Positions 27,701 to 41,603 of a stretch of DNA of 64,000 nt are shown here, piece by piece (position 1 is the first letter of the stretch; the number at the start of each line of letters is the position of its first letter). The position numbers were made by a program, and so were the translations under genes. This stretch comes from Metaphire vulgaris (lineage: Eukaryota; Annelida; Clitellata; Crassiclitellata; Megascolecidae). Below the pieces are notes generated by a model, which was not told the origin of the DNA, did not search any database, and saw nothing but the letters and a program-made list of their open reading frames with translations. The stretch lies in contig CM030851.1 in the NCBI GenBank assembly GCA_018105865.1, positions 7,865,828 to 7,929,827 on the forward strand, written 5' to 3'.

Positions 27701-28137
27701 GTAAATGACGTGGTTGACAGTGCGGTCTCTGTAGTGACAGGCAAAGAGCAGGTAAATGCTGTTTCACAAGGTGGAGCAGAAGCACAGACTACTGAGCAAA
27801 AGCAGCCGGGTAAGGGAAATTTGCAGGGTTCGACGCCGTCAGTTGCTGGTAAGTCTGGTCGAAGGCCGATGAATGCAGAAACTGAAAGGCACGTCTTCAG
27901 TCCGGGGCCAAGAACGCCGGCCTTCACCATTCCCGAATTCCGTTGGACATCTCTGCACGTTAAGCTACTTAAGGATCTCTTTGCCTCCTTTGAGAGTGAA
28001 CTGGAAGCTTGGAAAACGTGAGTGAATTGAATCAGTTATTAAACAGAATGTATTGAAGCTATAGATCTCAAGTTTTAATGATGTTGCAAGCTTGATTTTT
28101 ATCAGTGCCTTGGAGTATTTATTCCATATAAGAGATG

Positions 28138-28207
<70 letters not shown>

Positions 28208-31200
28208 ACCATTACATTGTTTTATCTGTCATATGTGTCCTTAGGCTTGTGTGTCTTTGCAATGATGAGCACGGAATTTTGTGTATCACTCTAATCTATC
28301 TATGTGTAGTTTCCAATAAAGTGTGCTGTCTGCGTGATTCTTTACATCTTTATGGCTAAAAGATTTTGCTCTTTCATTTAAGAGTTTCTCTGCTTTTAGC
28401 AGTAGTAACTGATCTTGTCATTGTAGTCAGTTTAGTAGACTATGATATAATAATGTGTTATATGCTGTGATTTAATGCATATATATATATATGTGTGTGT
28501 GTTCTATGCAGTTGCCAAAGAATTAATGCAGTGTGCTGGTTAAATTGTTAATTTTAATCAGCATTCAATAGTTGTAGCTGGGGAAATTATTCTACTTTGT
28601 TTAACCTCTTTAAGGTGGGGCCCGGGATAACTCAGGCAGTGGAAACCCATTGCACATGGTGGAACCCGGGATTACCCGGGAAAGTCCCTACTTATGTCCA
28701 ATAAATTATTTTTAGTTTTCAATCACATATCATGGAACCCGAGATATGCTGGGCTAATACCATAGTTGATGGCCAAGCAACTCAGTGAAACTAGTTCATA
28801 TGAAAATAGTGCGAGATAATAACAACACGAACTTTAACAAAAAAAAATTTAGAGAAAAATTCCACGTTTGTGGAGTTTACAAAAATACAATTCCATAGTA
28901 AAGGGTTAAAGACATGATGTTTTGTCTCTGTTGAATTTTTTGCAGCCATACTACCAGAACCATCATAGAATTTGTAAATGCACCAGAAAACCAAGTTTTT
29001 ACAGCTAATCTTACACAGATTGTCTCGCAGCTGAGCGACAATCTGATCTCATCTTGTGGTGGACTTCTTCCTCTTCTTGCGGCAGCAACTTCGAACTTGG
29101 TATGTTTTATTTAGAAACAGCTTTTATTATTAAGCATTCTTCGTAGGTCTGATGGCGTGAACTGATACTTTGAATGAAATACAGTGTAGCTTGATATCTG
29201 GTAATAGATTTCATTGCAATTGGTGCTTGATTGCTTAGTAGTGCAGAGTATCATTTAAGGCTGTTTTTGTATGAAACTATTCTGTTTTATTGTTTATCGT
29301 TTGATTTAATGTTTAGAAATATTTTTCAGAATGAAGTTGAAGGTTCAGAACCTGGCCACGGTATGTCCATTGTGACAGCAAGCGACTTTCTTCAACGTGT
29401 GGTTGCCATGATCGACATTCTTATCTTTGCAAGCAACCTCAGTCTGTCTAATCTTGAACAGGAGAAAATGATGAACAGTGGTGGAATTCTGAGGCAGAGT
29501 TTGCGCTTAGGTGTGTAAGAATTGTCATGTTATGTATGCATCCTTTGATCATAAGATGTAACTAGTTGCGATTTTTAATTATCACTCTCGATATGTCTAT
29601 AATTAGCAACTTTGCATTTGATATTTGTACACTTTTCTTTCGAATGAGTAATCTATTCACTGATCTCTAAAAATTATAAGAATTGTCTTAATAATAACAA
29701 CAATAATGATGATCTCACTCTATGTTCAGAACATGGATATTTCAGATGAGCAGGCTCATTGCTCAGTTTGGTGAAATGTTACTCCTTATCACTGAGAACA
29801 TTTTTTCAGCTTTAAGCTTGTAATTTGAATACTTTTTATAAAAATGTTTTCAATATCATTTCAACGTTTTTTTATTTTGTATGAAGGTGCAGTGTGCTTT
29901 GTAAATTTCAAATCTTTCAGATTTTGTTTGATTTAGACTTTGTTACAGCCATTTTGTTGTAAGCATTTTGCACATCCTAGACTTCTCTGTAGTCATTACT
30001 GCACGAAGTGAATGCGGTTCCTCTTGCAACGCACATCACATGTTTGTTGTGCATGTTTTCAAAATCTGTTTTATCATATGTGTTCTATTTCAGTTTGTAC
30101 TGGCATTGTTCGCGGCTGTCTAGAGAATCGTTTGTATCTTCAAACTAAAGCAGATGGTCAGGCTGCAGTTGAGAACACAGATAGAAAGATTGTAGACTTC
30201 ATTCGTGGCTCGTATTCATCAAATGATCCTTCCTTTGATCCTGTAGTAAGTGAAAATTATTATTAAATATTTTGATTCTTTTCTAGAGTCCTATATGCTT
30301 TTATTGCCATAACTGACCATCTTTGACTTTGGGAGGTCAGGTTTTTGTCCTCCAGATTTGTCCAGCTAGTGACTTCTCCATGACATCTCTCCAAAATTCT
30401 CTGTCCATTGCTATTTCTTCCGAGGTCATTCGGTGTCTTCCATCAGTTTTTACATTGAGATTCAGCCCTGCCATGTTCAGATCCTCTTCCAGTCCATCCA
30501 CCCATCGTCTTTTGGTCTTCCTTTAGATCAGTGGTTCCCAACCTTTTATAGTCCCTGCCCTCCCTCCATTAGCATCCATAAAATCCTAATGCCCCATGAC
30601 TTATGATTCTTATTATTCAACAAGTGAACTCCTATTTATGTGACAGAAAATCTTTCTTTAATATATATATATATATATATATATATTCAAATTTTATAAT
30701 TGCCCCCTTAAAATTCAAATTGCCCTCTGTGGGGCGTGCGGGGATGTTGGGAGCCACTTCTTTAGATCTTCTTCCCTCTGGTTTGTAGTTGAAAATTCAT
30801 TTTGGGTTTCTTATTTTTATCATTCTGAGTATGTGTCCAGTCCATTTCATTCTTCTTTTTCTGATTACGTCAATGATGCTCGGTTGCATGCTCGGATGAC
30901 TTTGGAAGTTGCATATAAAATCTTGCATGAGTAAAAGTAGTGTAAAATTAATTTTTGGTAATCTTGGATCTATAACATTGTGCTTTTGCCATTAAAAGGT
31001 TAGCCAACTGATTTCATGAGATGCACTTTTAGGCCTTTAAATTATTCTTACCAGTCATTAATTAGTCTTATGATTTTTTAGTAGCTACAGCTTTCTAAAG
31101 AAGGGCAAAAATATCATAAATGATTTCAAAACACTCAATGCATTTTTTTAATTAAATACATTAGGAATCATTTTCATCATTATGTTATTGGAATAAATAT

Positions 31201-34200
31201 TTGATCTTATGGCACTGTTTGAACTAGGAAACAAAATGTCATGTGCCTTGTAAGCAAAATATTATTTTACATGCGATTTTTATTTTTGTCCAGAACATAC
31301 TGAGCCTTATTAGTGCGAAAGATGGAGAAAAGCTGATACAGGACATGGACATCAGCCGATTACGTGCAGTTGTGTATCGGAATGCGGTAAGTAGTCTGCT
31401 GCAGTCATGAACAAATCTGGAATTTTGACATTTTCACCGTAGATTATGAATCAGCTTTTTTAGAAACGAGTAGCACAAGCTTTTCAGCTTTAGAGAACGC
31501 TTTGCTTAAGCTGTGGCTCCATTAGAGGATATGTTGCGGGGATATATCCCCTAAGTAGTTACCCAGACAATATCCACGCGAATGATAAGCTGGCGTTAAA
31601 CAACGGGTGCTCCACTTAAGAATATATCTGCAAAATATTTGTTTGGGGCAAGAAATACCACCCGGATATATCCGAGCAAATGAGTTTGCACATTCAAGGG
31701 GATAATTCCGCTGGATATCTTTGCCATTTAACCAATCTTCTTCCAGGTCAGTAGGTAATCGCCAGATTGACTGCTTGGTCTTGTGTCAACTCGAATGGTT
31801 ATGCAACATTAAAATGTGTTTGTAAGATAATAACTTTCCGAAAACAGCGATCCATGGTCTGACCAAAAATTTCTACGCTTGTGACACTGCTTCCAAATCG
31901 AAAGTGCAGCTTTATAAACACACCTCAACACCCCAATTGCAACAATCCTGTCATCTACCATCTTTACTATACATCTTTACTATAGGCGTGACTACTTTTT
32001 ATCCTAGGATCCTTTGCGTACTGTCCGGGGACATTATAATGGACTGTACGGGGCTGTATCCTGGTAACATATTCCCTAATGGAGCCGTAGCTTAACTATG
32101 CCATTTCAGGCAGAAGCACCGTCTTCTCTGTTAAGGTCGTTCTATTAATATTGTAAAAGATTTTAAGTTATTTTAGTATTGCAAGGAATGTTGAAATGCC
32201 TTTCTTTCAAATGTTTTTTACTCAATTGAATCACACTTTTAGAAGTTCTTTGATTACAGGATGTGCATATAGGCACAGCATGTGGTGTTAAAGTTCATCG
32301 GTTTATTGTGGGCTGTTATTTGTAGGAGGATACTAAACAATCGGAATATCTGGCGCTGACCATCGTATACTTTGTCTGTGTCCTGATGGTCTCCAAGTAT
32401 CGAGATATTTTGGAGCCTGTGACTCCAAGCTCTTCAAAAAGACCGAGCAGATCCTCGCAGGCAAACTCAACCTCCAACGGCGAGGAAATTCAGAGCAAGA
32501 GTTCGCCTGCTGTTGCTGCACAGCAGGACATCACCAAGTCACCAACAGAGGCTAAAGGTAACCATCATAATTTTTGATGCTCTGAATTCTCTATATCAGG
32601 GGTTCCCAAACTTTTTGTGCCACGGAACCCTTTGAATTCTTGAGCATTGTCAGCGGAATCCCACTCGTAACGTGGATTGGAAAATACAAGAAAAGAAACG
32701 ACTGTTTCGCAAAACAATAATGTGTACATAACAGATACATAGGCCTAAAGTTAATTTTGCTGAAAAATGTTTTGACGCAACAAAAATCTTTGTCATCATT
32801 TTACTTAACCAGATGCCAAAGTTGATGAAGAAGACTCAGAGAACAAGGCAAAAGAAGGAGGAGAAGAAGATGACAAGTCGGCAGAATCTGTTATTGAAAA
32901 GAGCAGCCATTCAGAAGAGATCGGCGAAAACGCAAGTGTCGGTGAAATCTCCACTGATGTCAAAAAGACTGAAATTCCTTCAGAAGATACCAAAGAGATT
33001 GTGTCCATTTCCTCAGCTGATCATTCAGAACAGCCTCCTACACCCAGCGACAGTGGAAGAGACGTTCCCTTGCACGAACCCCTGACACAAGACAGTTTGC
33101 CAAAATCTATGGAAATCAAGATGACTACGCTTCAGGAAGAGAGTGGAAAGTTGACAGATAAGCTCCAGCAGGTCCTCGGATCGTTGGCGCCTCTTGTGCG
33201 GGAGATATTTGTTGATTTTGCGGCATTCTTGTCGAGAACACTGCTCGGATCACATGGACAGGAGCTATTGCCTGGTGGTGAGATCTTCTTCTTTTTGTTC
33301 TGAATAATGAGTCTCCTCTTAGAATCTGCCCAATCCAGTTCTTTTTCCTCTGTTTTATTGTTTGTAATTGGTAATTGGCAATTGGTAATTGGCAATTGGT
33401 AATTGTAATTACTAATTATCAGTCAAAAAGCTGAACTTTAAACTGTCGTAGTTTGAAGAAGTTTGTGTTATGATAGATGGCCGAATTTACCCTATGCCAA
33501 TTCTTGTGTGTACTACTGTACCAATCATTTGCGCCATTTTGTCTGCGCCACTTTGTCTGTAATTTTGCACCATTTTGTTGGTAAATTTGTTTGTGCCGTT
33601 TTTTCTGGGCTGTTTTGTCGCGTGCTGTTTTGACCAGTTACCAAGGCAAACATACAGGGTGGCGCAAAATAAAACCAACTAGTCACATTTAGGTTTACAT
33701 TTAATATACCCGGTAGTCCGGTTTTTTTGTGCCACCCTGTATATATGATGTTTTTTAATGACTGAACTTGCTTGACACTGGCCTATAATTTGTATATTAA
33801 GAAGCAAATTGAGCAATTGAGCAAATTTAAGCTACTTTCAAAGAGTAGAGTGAGGTTATTGGCAATGATTGTAGTACTCGCTCAGGAGTATTTTCACTTT
33901 TTTGTATAGCTGGTTATTTTCTGTGCCTCAGTTGTGTGCTGTGTTTTGTCATTTTACTGAACATTTTCTCATTTTATGAACTTGTGAGAATATCAGAATA
34001 TCAGGGGCAATATTTTTGAAGATAAGAAGTTGAGTTATTGAAGCAAATGTGTTAAGAGTCTACTTTACTAGAATAAATGTGTGAATTTTTCAACATATTA
34101 TTTGGGTTTAATGACTGTCTGTTTCAGGTATGCACACCTTGAAGCAGAGTGTGTCAGTTGTTGAACTGGTTATGCTTCTTTGCTCACAAGAGTGGCAGAA

Positions 34201-34419
34201 CTCACTTCAGAAGTTTGCGGGATTGGCTTTTGTTGAGCTTGTTAATGAGGGCAGGTTAGTTACACTACTGGATGAAAAGAAATTGACTTTGAAACTGCTA
34301 GGGTGAATGTGGCTAACTATGACACTGGGAATAAGTAAGCAAGTAAATGAGCTGACTGGACTCAGCAATGTGCCCTTGCTTCAGACATTTTGTAGTATGG
34401 TGCACAAGAAATTTTCAGT

Positions 34420-34461
<42 letters not shown>

Positions 34462-36538
34462 GAAACAGCAATGATTAGCACTACATTGCTAACAGTACAA
34501 GATATCTGCATTCTCAGCTGGGGTATATGATTCATGAATTTCTGACTATAATATACATTACTTTGATATTTGCACTACAGTGTATATGTGAATAATGTAT
34601 AGTTACTCAATGATGAACATGTCTGATCCAGGCTTTCTTCAGCTGCTACTAATGACCACACAGTACGAGTTGCAAATGAAGCTGAGTTCATACTGAAGCG
34701 ACTGAGGGCAGATGACATCCAGAAGCACACTGATTTTCAGGTTTCTTAATTTTTAAAAGTATTTCTTGTTGATGACATTTTTGCTATATTCCATATATTA
34801 TGTGAATACTACCTGGGAACCAGCTCAGTAGACTTCAGGCAGTCATCAATGCCTCGGCTCGGATTATTTTCGGCTTGAGGTGGCACGACCATGTTACACC
34901 TGTGCTAAGGGACAAGCTCCATTGGCTTCGGGTCCCGGAGCGTATAGTTTACAAGCGGTGTTGGTTAACTTTTCGTGCTCTTCGGGACCCAGCCTGTCCC
35001 GATTACTTGGCATGCCTAGTACGACGACAAACGACGACCGGGTGCCGTCTCCAGCTGAGATCTAGCAGCCGCCACCGGCTGTACGTTCCTCCTCCGGCCA
35101 GGACTCCGAAGTTTGGCGAGCGTTCTATGACTCGCGGTAACCCACGTCTGTGGAACGCGCTCCCTGATGCGCTGGCCGGGATTACTTCACCTGAAACGTT
35201 TGCTAAAGAGCTGAAAACGCATTTGTTCACCATATCGTACAGTTGACTGTTGACTGTACAGCGCTTTTGGTTTTGGCCGATGGCCATGTTACGGCGCTTC
35301 ACAAATCGTCGAATAATAATAATAATAATAATGTGAAGTTGTAAAAAATTTATTATTATGTAAAAAGTTTCTTTACATTGAATGATTTGATCTACTTTCA
35401 ATGGTTTAAGTGGCATACATTAGCCATTATTTATGTTATTATAAGCCGTAATTTATGTAATTATAAGCCATAATTTATGTTATTATATTCACATGGGTTT
35501 GTGTGATTTAATGAGAAATTGGGATGCCACCAAGGATATAACAGAATCTGCAACATTTGAAATTGTTGATGTTAGAAAAGATTTTCTGATATAGACTGAC
35601 GTGCAATTAATCTATTGATTGTAGACTGTTTGTAAGAAAATGTTTCATGAGAAATCGGAAGAAATGAAACTCTGCGATCACTTGATCACATCTTCTCACG
35701 TGAGAGATCGAATCGTAGCATCGCAGCAATGTCAGAAGGTTCGTGACATCTTGGCGTTGGGACGAGTAATGGATCGTGACATGGAAACAGGGTTAGTTGG
35801 TTGATTGCTGCATGGTACAAATATACATATATTTGTGCACTGGCTTTGGCTGTAATCATATTAATAACGAGAAGAACGCAACAATTATTTTAGTTTCTCT
35901 GGGATTAACAAAAGGTGTTATAGTCCAGGAGGTTAAAGGCTGCTATTATCTGTAGCATCTTCTCTCATGTCCACTGGAAGGATTTGGCTTTTGGGACTTA
36001 ATTTGCATCCACATGACAAATCTAGAAAATTTATCAAATATTAGCATAAGATTTGATTAATTACCATTGTTGCATTTATATCTGCTAAAGGATCATCGGT
36101 GATCATTTGGCATATTTTGATGTTGAGAAATATGAATTTTTTATGCTTTCAGAAGAAAATTGGATTTTTGGAAGCTTGACAAGTGGGAGGATGATTCTAG
36201 ACGTCGACGCCGCCTCATAAAAGACCCGCATGGTCATTCTCATTCAGACGCTGCTTTCCATGCTCTGGACGAAGGTGTGTGCAACACATTTGTAATGCTG
36301 CTTATGCTTAATTTGGGTGCGCGGTGGAGCAGTGGTTAGCACACTGGTCTGCCAATCTTGAGGTCCGTGGTTCAACTCCCGGTTGTTTCTGTTCCAAGCG
36401 CCCCCATTCGACTCAGCTGTGAATGAGTACATCGGGTGTTAACTCGGTGGAAGGAAAGGTGGTGAGGGAAAGGCTGGCAACTGCCCTCATTCAGCCGTTG
36501 CCATGTAAAACTGAAGGCACTAACCCTTCAGTTCTCCG

Positions 36539-36590
<52 letters not shown>

Positions 36591-37238
36591 ATATATTTAT
36601 ATGTTTAATCTATTTGCTAATTTAAAGTTGTTAATTGTATTGATTTATTTTCTGTGTCATTCACAGTTATCTCTAAAGAAGAGCCTGAATCTAACGATAA
36701 AGAATCTTTGAAGTATGAACTGAATTATACGCAGTTGCCAAGAGTGACCTCGCCAGATTCAGTCACCGATGAGGAAGTTATGCAGACGGATGATCAAGAT
36801 ATCTCTGATCTATCAGGCTAGCCATTTATTTTAAATTACTATAAAGAAAACGTTTTAGAGTTTGCTGCACTTGTATATAAGTCGTGAGAATGACAGATTG
36901 AGAGTAATAAGAGTCAGATCAGAAATATCAACAGTGATGATCTAGCAGAGGGATTTTATCCATTATTACAGTACTGTGCAAATATCAACATACTTTTACA
37001 ATCCACCAAAACCTTCATGACAGTGGACATGATGCACATTCTGATCATTCTTTGGCATGTTGATATTTTAATTTCTTGTATTTTTTAATTTCCATAATTA
37101 ATCATGATCTCGATTATCATGTGCATATTGTATTGACAGATGTTTGACACTCACACATGCATGTGCGTGCACAGAGCATTCTACTGTTGTTAGAGATGAA
37201 CCAAAGAAATGATTAATCACATTCTAGATTTATTATTA

Positions 37239-37291
<53 letters not shown>

Positions 37292-40200
37292 GAGACAATT
37301 TTATAGCGCAGTGAGCATGACAAAAGCCAAAATCTAGGGCGCTTTAACATATGTCACTTGTAGGAGATATTAAACAAGTAAGTCTTTAAGTTCTTCGTAA
37401 ATAACGCAATAGAGTTAGCTTTTGTAACGTTCTCAGGCAGAGAGTTCCTTACAATTTGGTTTCCGCGTGAAGCTGATCTGTCCCCGAATTTGCAGTTTTG
37501 TCTGAAAAAGGGATGAGTAATTGAATGTGACTGCTGGAGCGATATTGTGAATGGTGATGATTTGACGTAGATCTGGAAGCGAGCAAGGAGATGTAGTTGG
37601 GACAGAAAGGGTCATTCAGGGCTCAGTAGGTTAACAGACATCCCTTGAATGTGATGCATTCCTGAATTGAGGTGCTGAAGACCGGAGTGGCCTAACCAAA
37701 CAACGTAAAATTTTGAGAAAAACAGATTTGAAGTTTGGAAGGTACCTGTAAAATCACCAAGCTGTAATTTATTAGCTTTGACCAAATATAAGTGGAATAT
37801 CATCAAGTATAAGGCCACTTTGGCATAGGAAAATTTCATGAATTCATATGATGAAGGCATATCAAACTCAGTTTTGAAAATTTTGAGGGTTAGGCCACTC
37901 TGATCCTCAGCGCCTCAATTATAAACCAATGAAGCTTGTCCCTGAGAAGTGGTTCTATGTGGTCGTTCCAACGACAGCCAAATATCAAACAAGCAGATAT
38001 TTTGAACACTGATTGCAGGCAGTTCAGCTGAGTGTCTGGAAAAGGCTGAATGGGACAAAGCAGGATCTGCAGGTCTACTTCTTTAAGACGGTTAAAGAAT
38101 TGAAAATTAATTGAATTGTTAATATTGACTGTATATAATTTGATTAAAAGTACTGTTTGTTGAAGGAATGGAATTGTTAGACATGGAAGTTTTTGTTAAG
38201 ACCATCCACTGATAAGGAATAGTAACAGTGAATGAGAAATGAAGAGAATATATGGTAGTGGTTATTGAAATGTTGCCTAACTCTTCATAAAGCGAGTCTG
38301 TGTTTTGTATGTTTTATTAAATTGCTAAGTTTGTAATGAATTTGTGAGGTTCATTTGAGTAAATAAGTAAAATCTCGTAAATTTATATAGCGCTTTGGAA
38401 AGTAGTACAGTAGTAGCTGCTTATTCTTATGTGCTTGATGTTTCTTGAAATAGCTATAGGCAAGGTGGGTTGTCGGCCGGTTGATGATCCAATGATTTTT
38501 TTTGGCAATTGCAGGCATTGCTATGACAACGCCGTGCAGGATGATTGCTCCAGGTGCAGTGATATGCGGAATGCTGTCAATCACCAAAACCGAACTCTAT
38601 TTTGAGGTCAATCAAGATGATCCAAGGAACAAACTGATCAATCCAAAGGTCTGTGCTCTACAAGATTAAATATTTTCTGCAATTGTTGTTTTTTATGACA
38701 TTTTTATGTTTTTATTTTTTGACTGATGTAACCTAGTTTACTTAAATTGAGTCTATTTTATAAAATATGTTTATGATGATGATGACGACGACGACGACGA
38801 TGATGATGATGACAAGGATAACAGCAATGAGGATGATTAGGAGGATTATGACAACAATGACGATAATCAGATTCTATTTCATTAATGTGATGATGGTGAT
38901 TACCACTGAAGGGCTGTTGTTGATGACAATCATGAACGCTTACAGGCTTTATGGAATTATAAATTACCTTTTATCCACTTCAATTACAAAGAAAGTTGGA
39001 GAATGGCCAATAGTAATGCAAAACAGAAAAGAAATTGAAATGGTGAAGAACTTCGTTTATATGGGAAATGAATTAGAAGCAGAGGGAGGTTTGGATTTGG
39101 AGATTAAATGGAGAATAGCTATAGCAAGATCTACATTCAACAGGCTAAATGCCAAAATTTTCAAAAGACATGACATCGGGATGAAAAAAAAAGAATTCTC
39201 AACACTTGTGTAATACCAATACTAATTATTATATGGATGTGAATCTTGGACCATAAAATAAGAATTGGAGGAAAAATAATGGCTACAGAAAATAAATGGC
39301 TTAGAAGAATACTAAGGATTTGATATAAAGAACATTTAACAAATGGAGAAATTAAAGAGTAACCAAGCATCATTGAGGTAATTTGAAACGAATGAAATGG
39401 ACCGGACACATACTCGGAATAGAAGAAATAGGAAACCCAAAACGAATTTTCTACTACAAACCAGAGGGGAGAAGATCTAAAGGAAGACTGAAAAGATGAT
39501 GGGTGGACGGATTGGAAGAGGATCTGCACACAGCAGGGCTGAATCTCAATGGAAAAACTGATGGAAGCCTCAGAATGACTTTGTCATGGAGAAGTTGATA
39601 GCTGGACATAGGTGGAGGACAACGACCTGACTTGACCTGACCTTTAGCCACAGTTGTTGAATTATACTGTACTGTGTTTAATGATTTCTACTAATGAAAA
39701 GACTTCTTCAGCTCTTAATCAGAATGTACTTGACTTTGAGCTAGCTAACCTTCACTAGACCTACATTTTGTCTTGTGAAGTTAATTGCAGACCTTTTCCT
39801 CTTTGTAGGTGCTGCTGTATATTGATTACCAGCACAGCAAGTGGCACTTTAGGGATATCCGTGCTATTTTCAGCCGGAAATATCGTCACCAGAACTCAGC
39901 CATTGAAATATTTGTTTCAAGTAGAAGTAAGATGGTGTCCATCTTGAAAGCAGTCTTTCTATTATCTAAGGATCATGCATTTGTAATTATTATTTTTTGA
40001 TTGCCTGTATGCTGCTGGGTCACTTAATGAGAGAAACATAGTAAATTCAGTTTCTTTGTGCAAAACCTTCTGCCCCGTCTCCACATTATTCCATCCTTTT
40101 AAACAATCATGTCTCAAATCAACTAACTCATCCACTCATTTCTGCCTCACTACACTTGAACCCACTCTCAATTTCCATGACAGCCACTACCTCACTTGTT

Positions 40201-41571
40201 CTGTAAACTCTGCACTCACTTTATAATAAAATTTAAAATGTGAAATTTGTCAGAATTATAAACTTTTTATACCAAAACTTCCTTTGAAATGTTGTGGCAC
40301 TACTAGATTGAAAATTTTACTAATTTGATCATATTATAAAATAAATGTTTCACAAATTTCTAAGATATGGTGGTGCAATATGGAATTAAAACATATTGGC
40401 ACCATCAAAACTATAATTTAAAATGGCATTTTATGTGGATTATTTAATTATTTTGTAGCCACATCAGTTATAAAATGTGAAGATGCAACATGTATTAACA
40501 ATCTTAGTCCTTTACAAGTAAAGATAGTGGCAAAATATAAATTGAGATACTAATCATGCTTTGACACAGCATTGTAATGGAACTAAGTAAAAGCTTGACT
40601 TTTTTGGCAGCAACTGTCATTTTGACTATGTTGGAGCTCTGATTTTGATACTTTTTAGATATATTTGTTTTAGTGAAAAGCTCTTAATGAAATTCATTGC
40701 CATGGAGTTTATGTATTATAGTGTTCTAGAGATGAAAATAATCAGTATGAATTTGGTTGTTTAGAAGATTTATTGTATAATTGCCTGACAAATGTACATC
40801 ATGTCATCGGTATTCATCCATTTGTAATTACAAGCTTTATATTCTTTCAGATATGGAATTTTTAGTTTTAAAAGCTCATTAAATTTTTTATTTCTTTCAC
40901 AGAAATCGCTTTTATCATATATTTCAGCCTAAAATAATCATGCTGTAATATGCGATTTTTGATATTCCAGTCCAGCTCCTATATTTTTTAACATGGATCA
41001 TTACAGAAATGAATTTTCTTCATGAAGGAATTATTTTGGAACATCTTTTGTCTCTGTCATTATATTGTCTATATAATTTTTAAAAAAATGGTATTTATTT
41101 ATAATGTGATTCTGATGTCTGTTGTAGCTGCCATCATGTTTGCATTTGATGACTTTGCTGTTGTGAAACGAGTTGTTGGAGCATTGCCTCGTGTTGGCGT
41201 TGGTGTTAAATACGGATTGCCGCAGACAAGGTCAGCATTAGATGCCCATGAAGATCATTATGTGATTTTTGTGCCTAGTCTTCATCATCCATTATCATCA
41301 TCATTTTCGTCATGAAGTTCATTCTGTGAATTTTGTGCCTATCTTGTCTGTAGCGCATGCCTGCCTATTATTGTCTTTGTTATCATTATTTTATTATCAT
41401 CTCCATTATCATCATCTTCTTCATCCATTATCTTCATCATCATCATAAAATTCATTCTGTGAATTTTGTGCCTATCTTGTCTGTAGCACATGCCTGCCTA
41501 TTATTGTCTTTGTTATCATTATTTTATTATCATCTCCATTATCAGCATCATCTTCTTCTTCTTCATCCATT

Positions 41572-41603
<32 letters not shown>

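Larger units (their letters stand above)
36817..38514 (+). other. Intron 34, GC-AG type, with stop codon right after the donor
   Basis: The exon ends CTATCAG and the intron begins GCTAGC; the acceptor is TTGCAG at 38509-38514. No GT in exon 34 gives the phase needed to join exon 35, whereas the GC site yields the expected Leu-Ser-Gly followed by [13 protein letters not shown]. If the intron is retained, translation ends at TAG 36819-36821. Confidence 0.75.

Noticed and set aside
27586..27930. Minus-strand open frame opposite exon 23
   Set aside because: A shadow of the true coding strand, which is confirmed by conserved motifs.
36817..36821. TAG after exon 34 as the true end of a shorter gene
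   Set aside because: The PH-BEACH, BEACH and WD40 exons follow in phase; a shorter form can only be an isoform.
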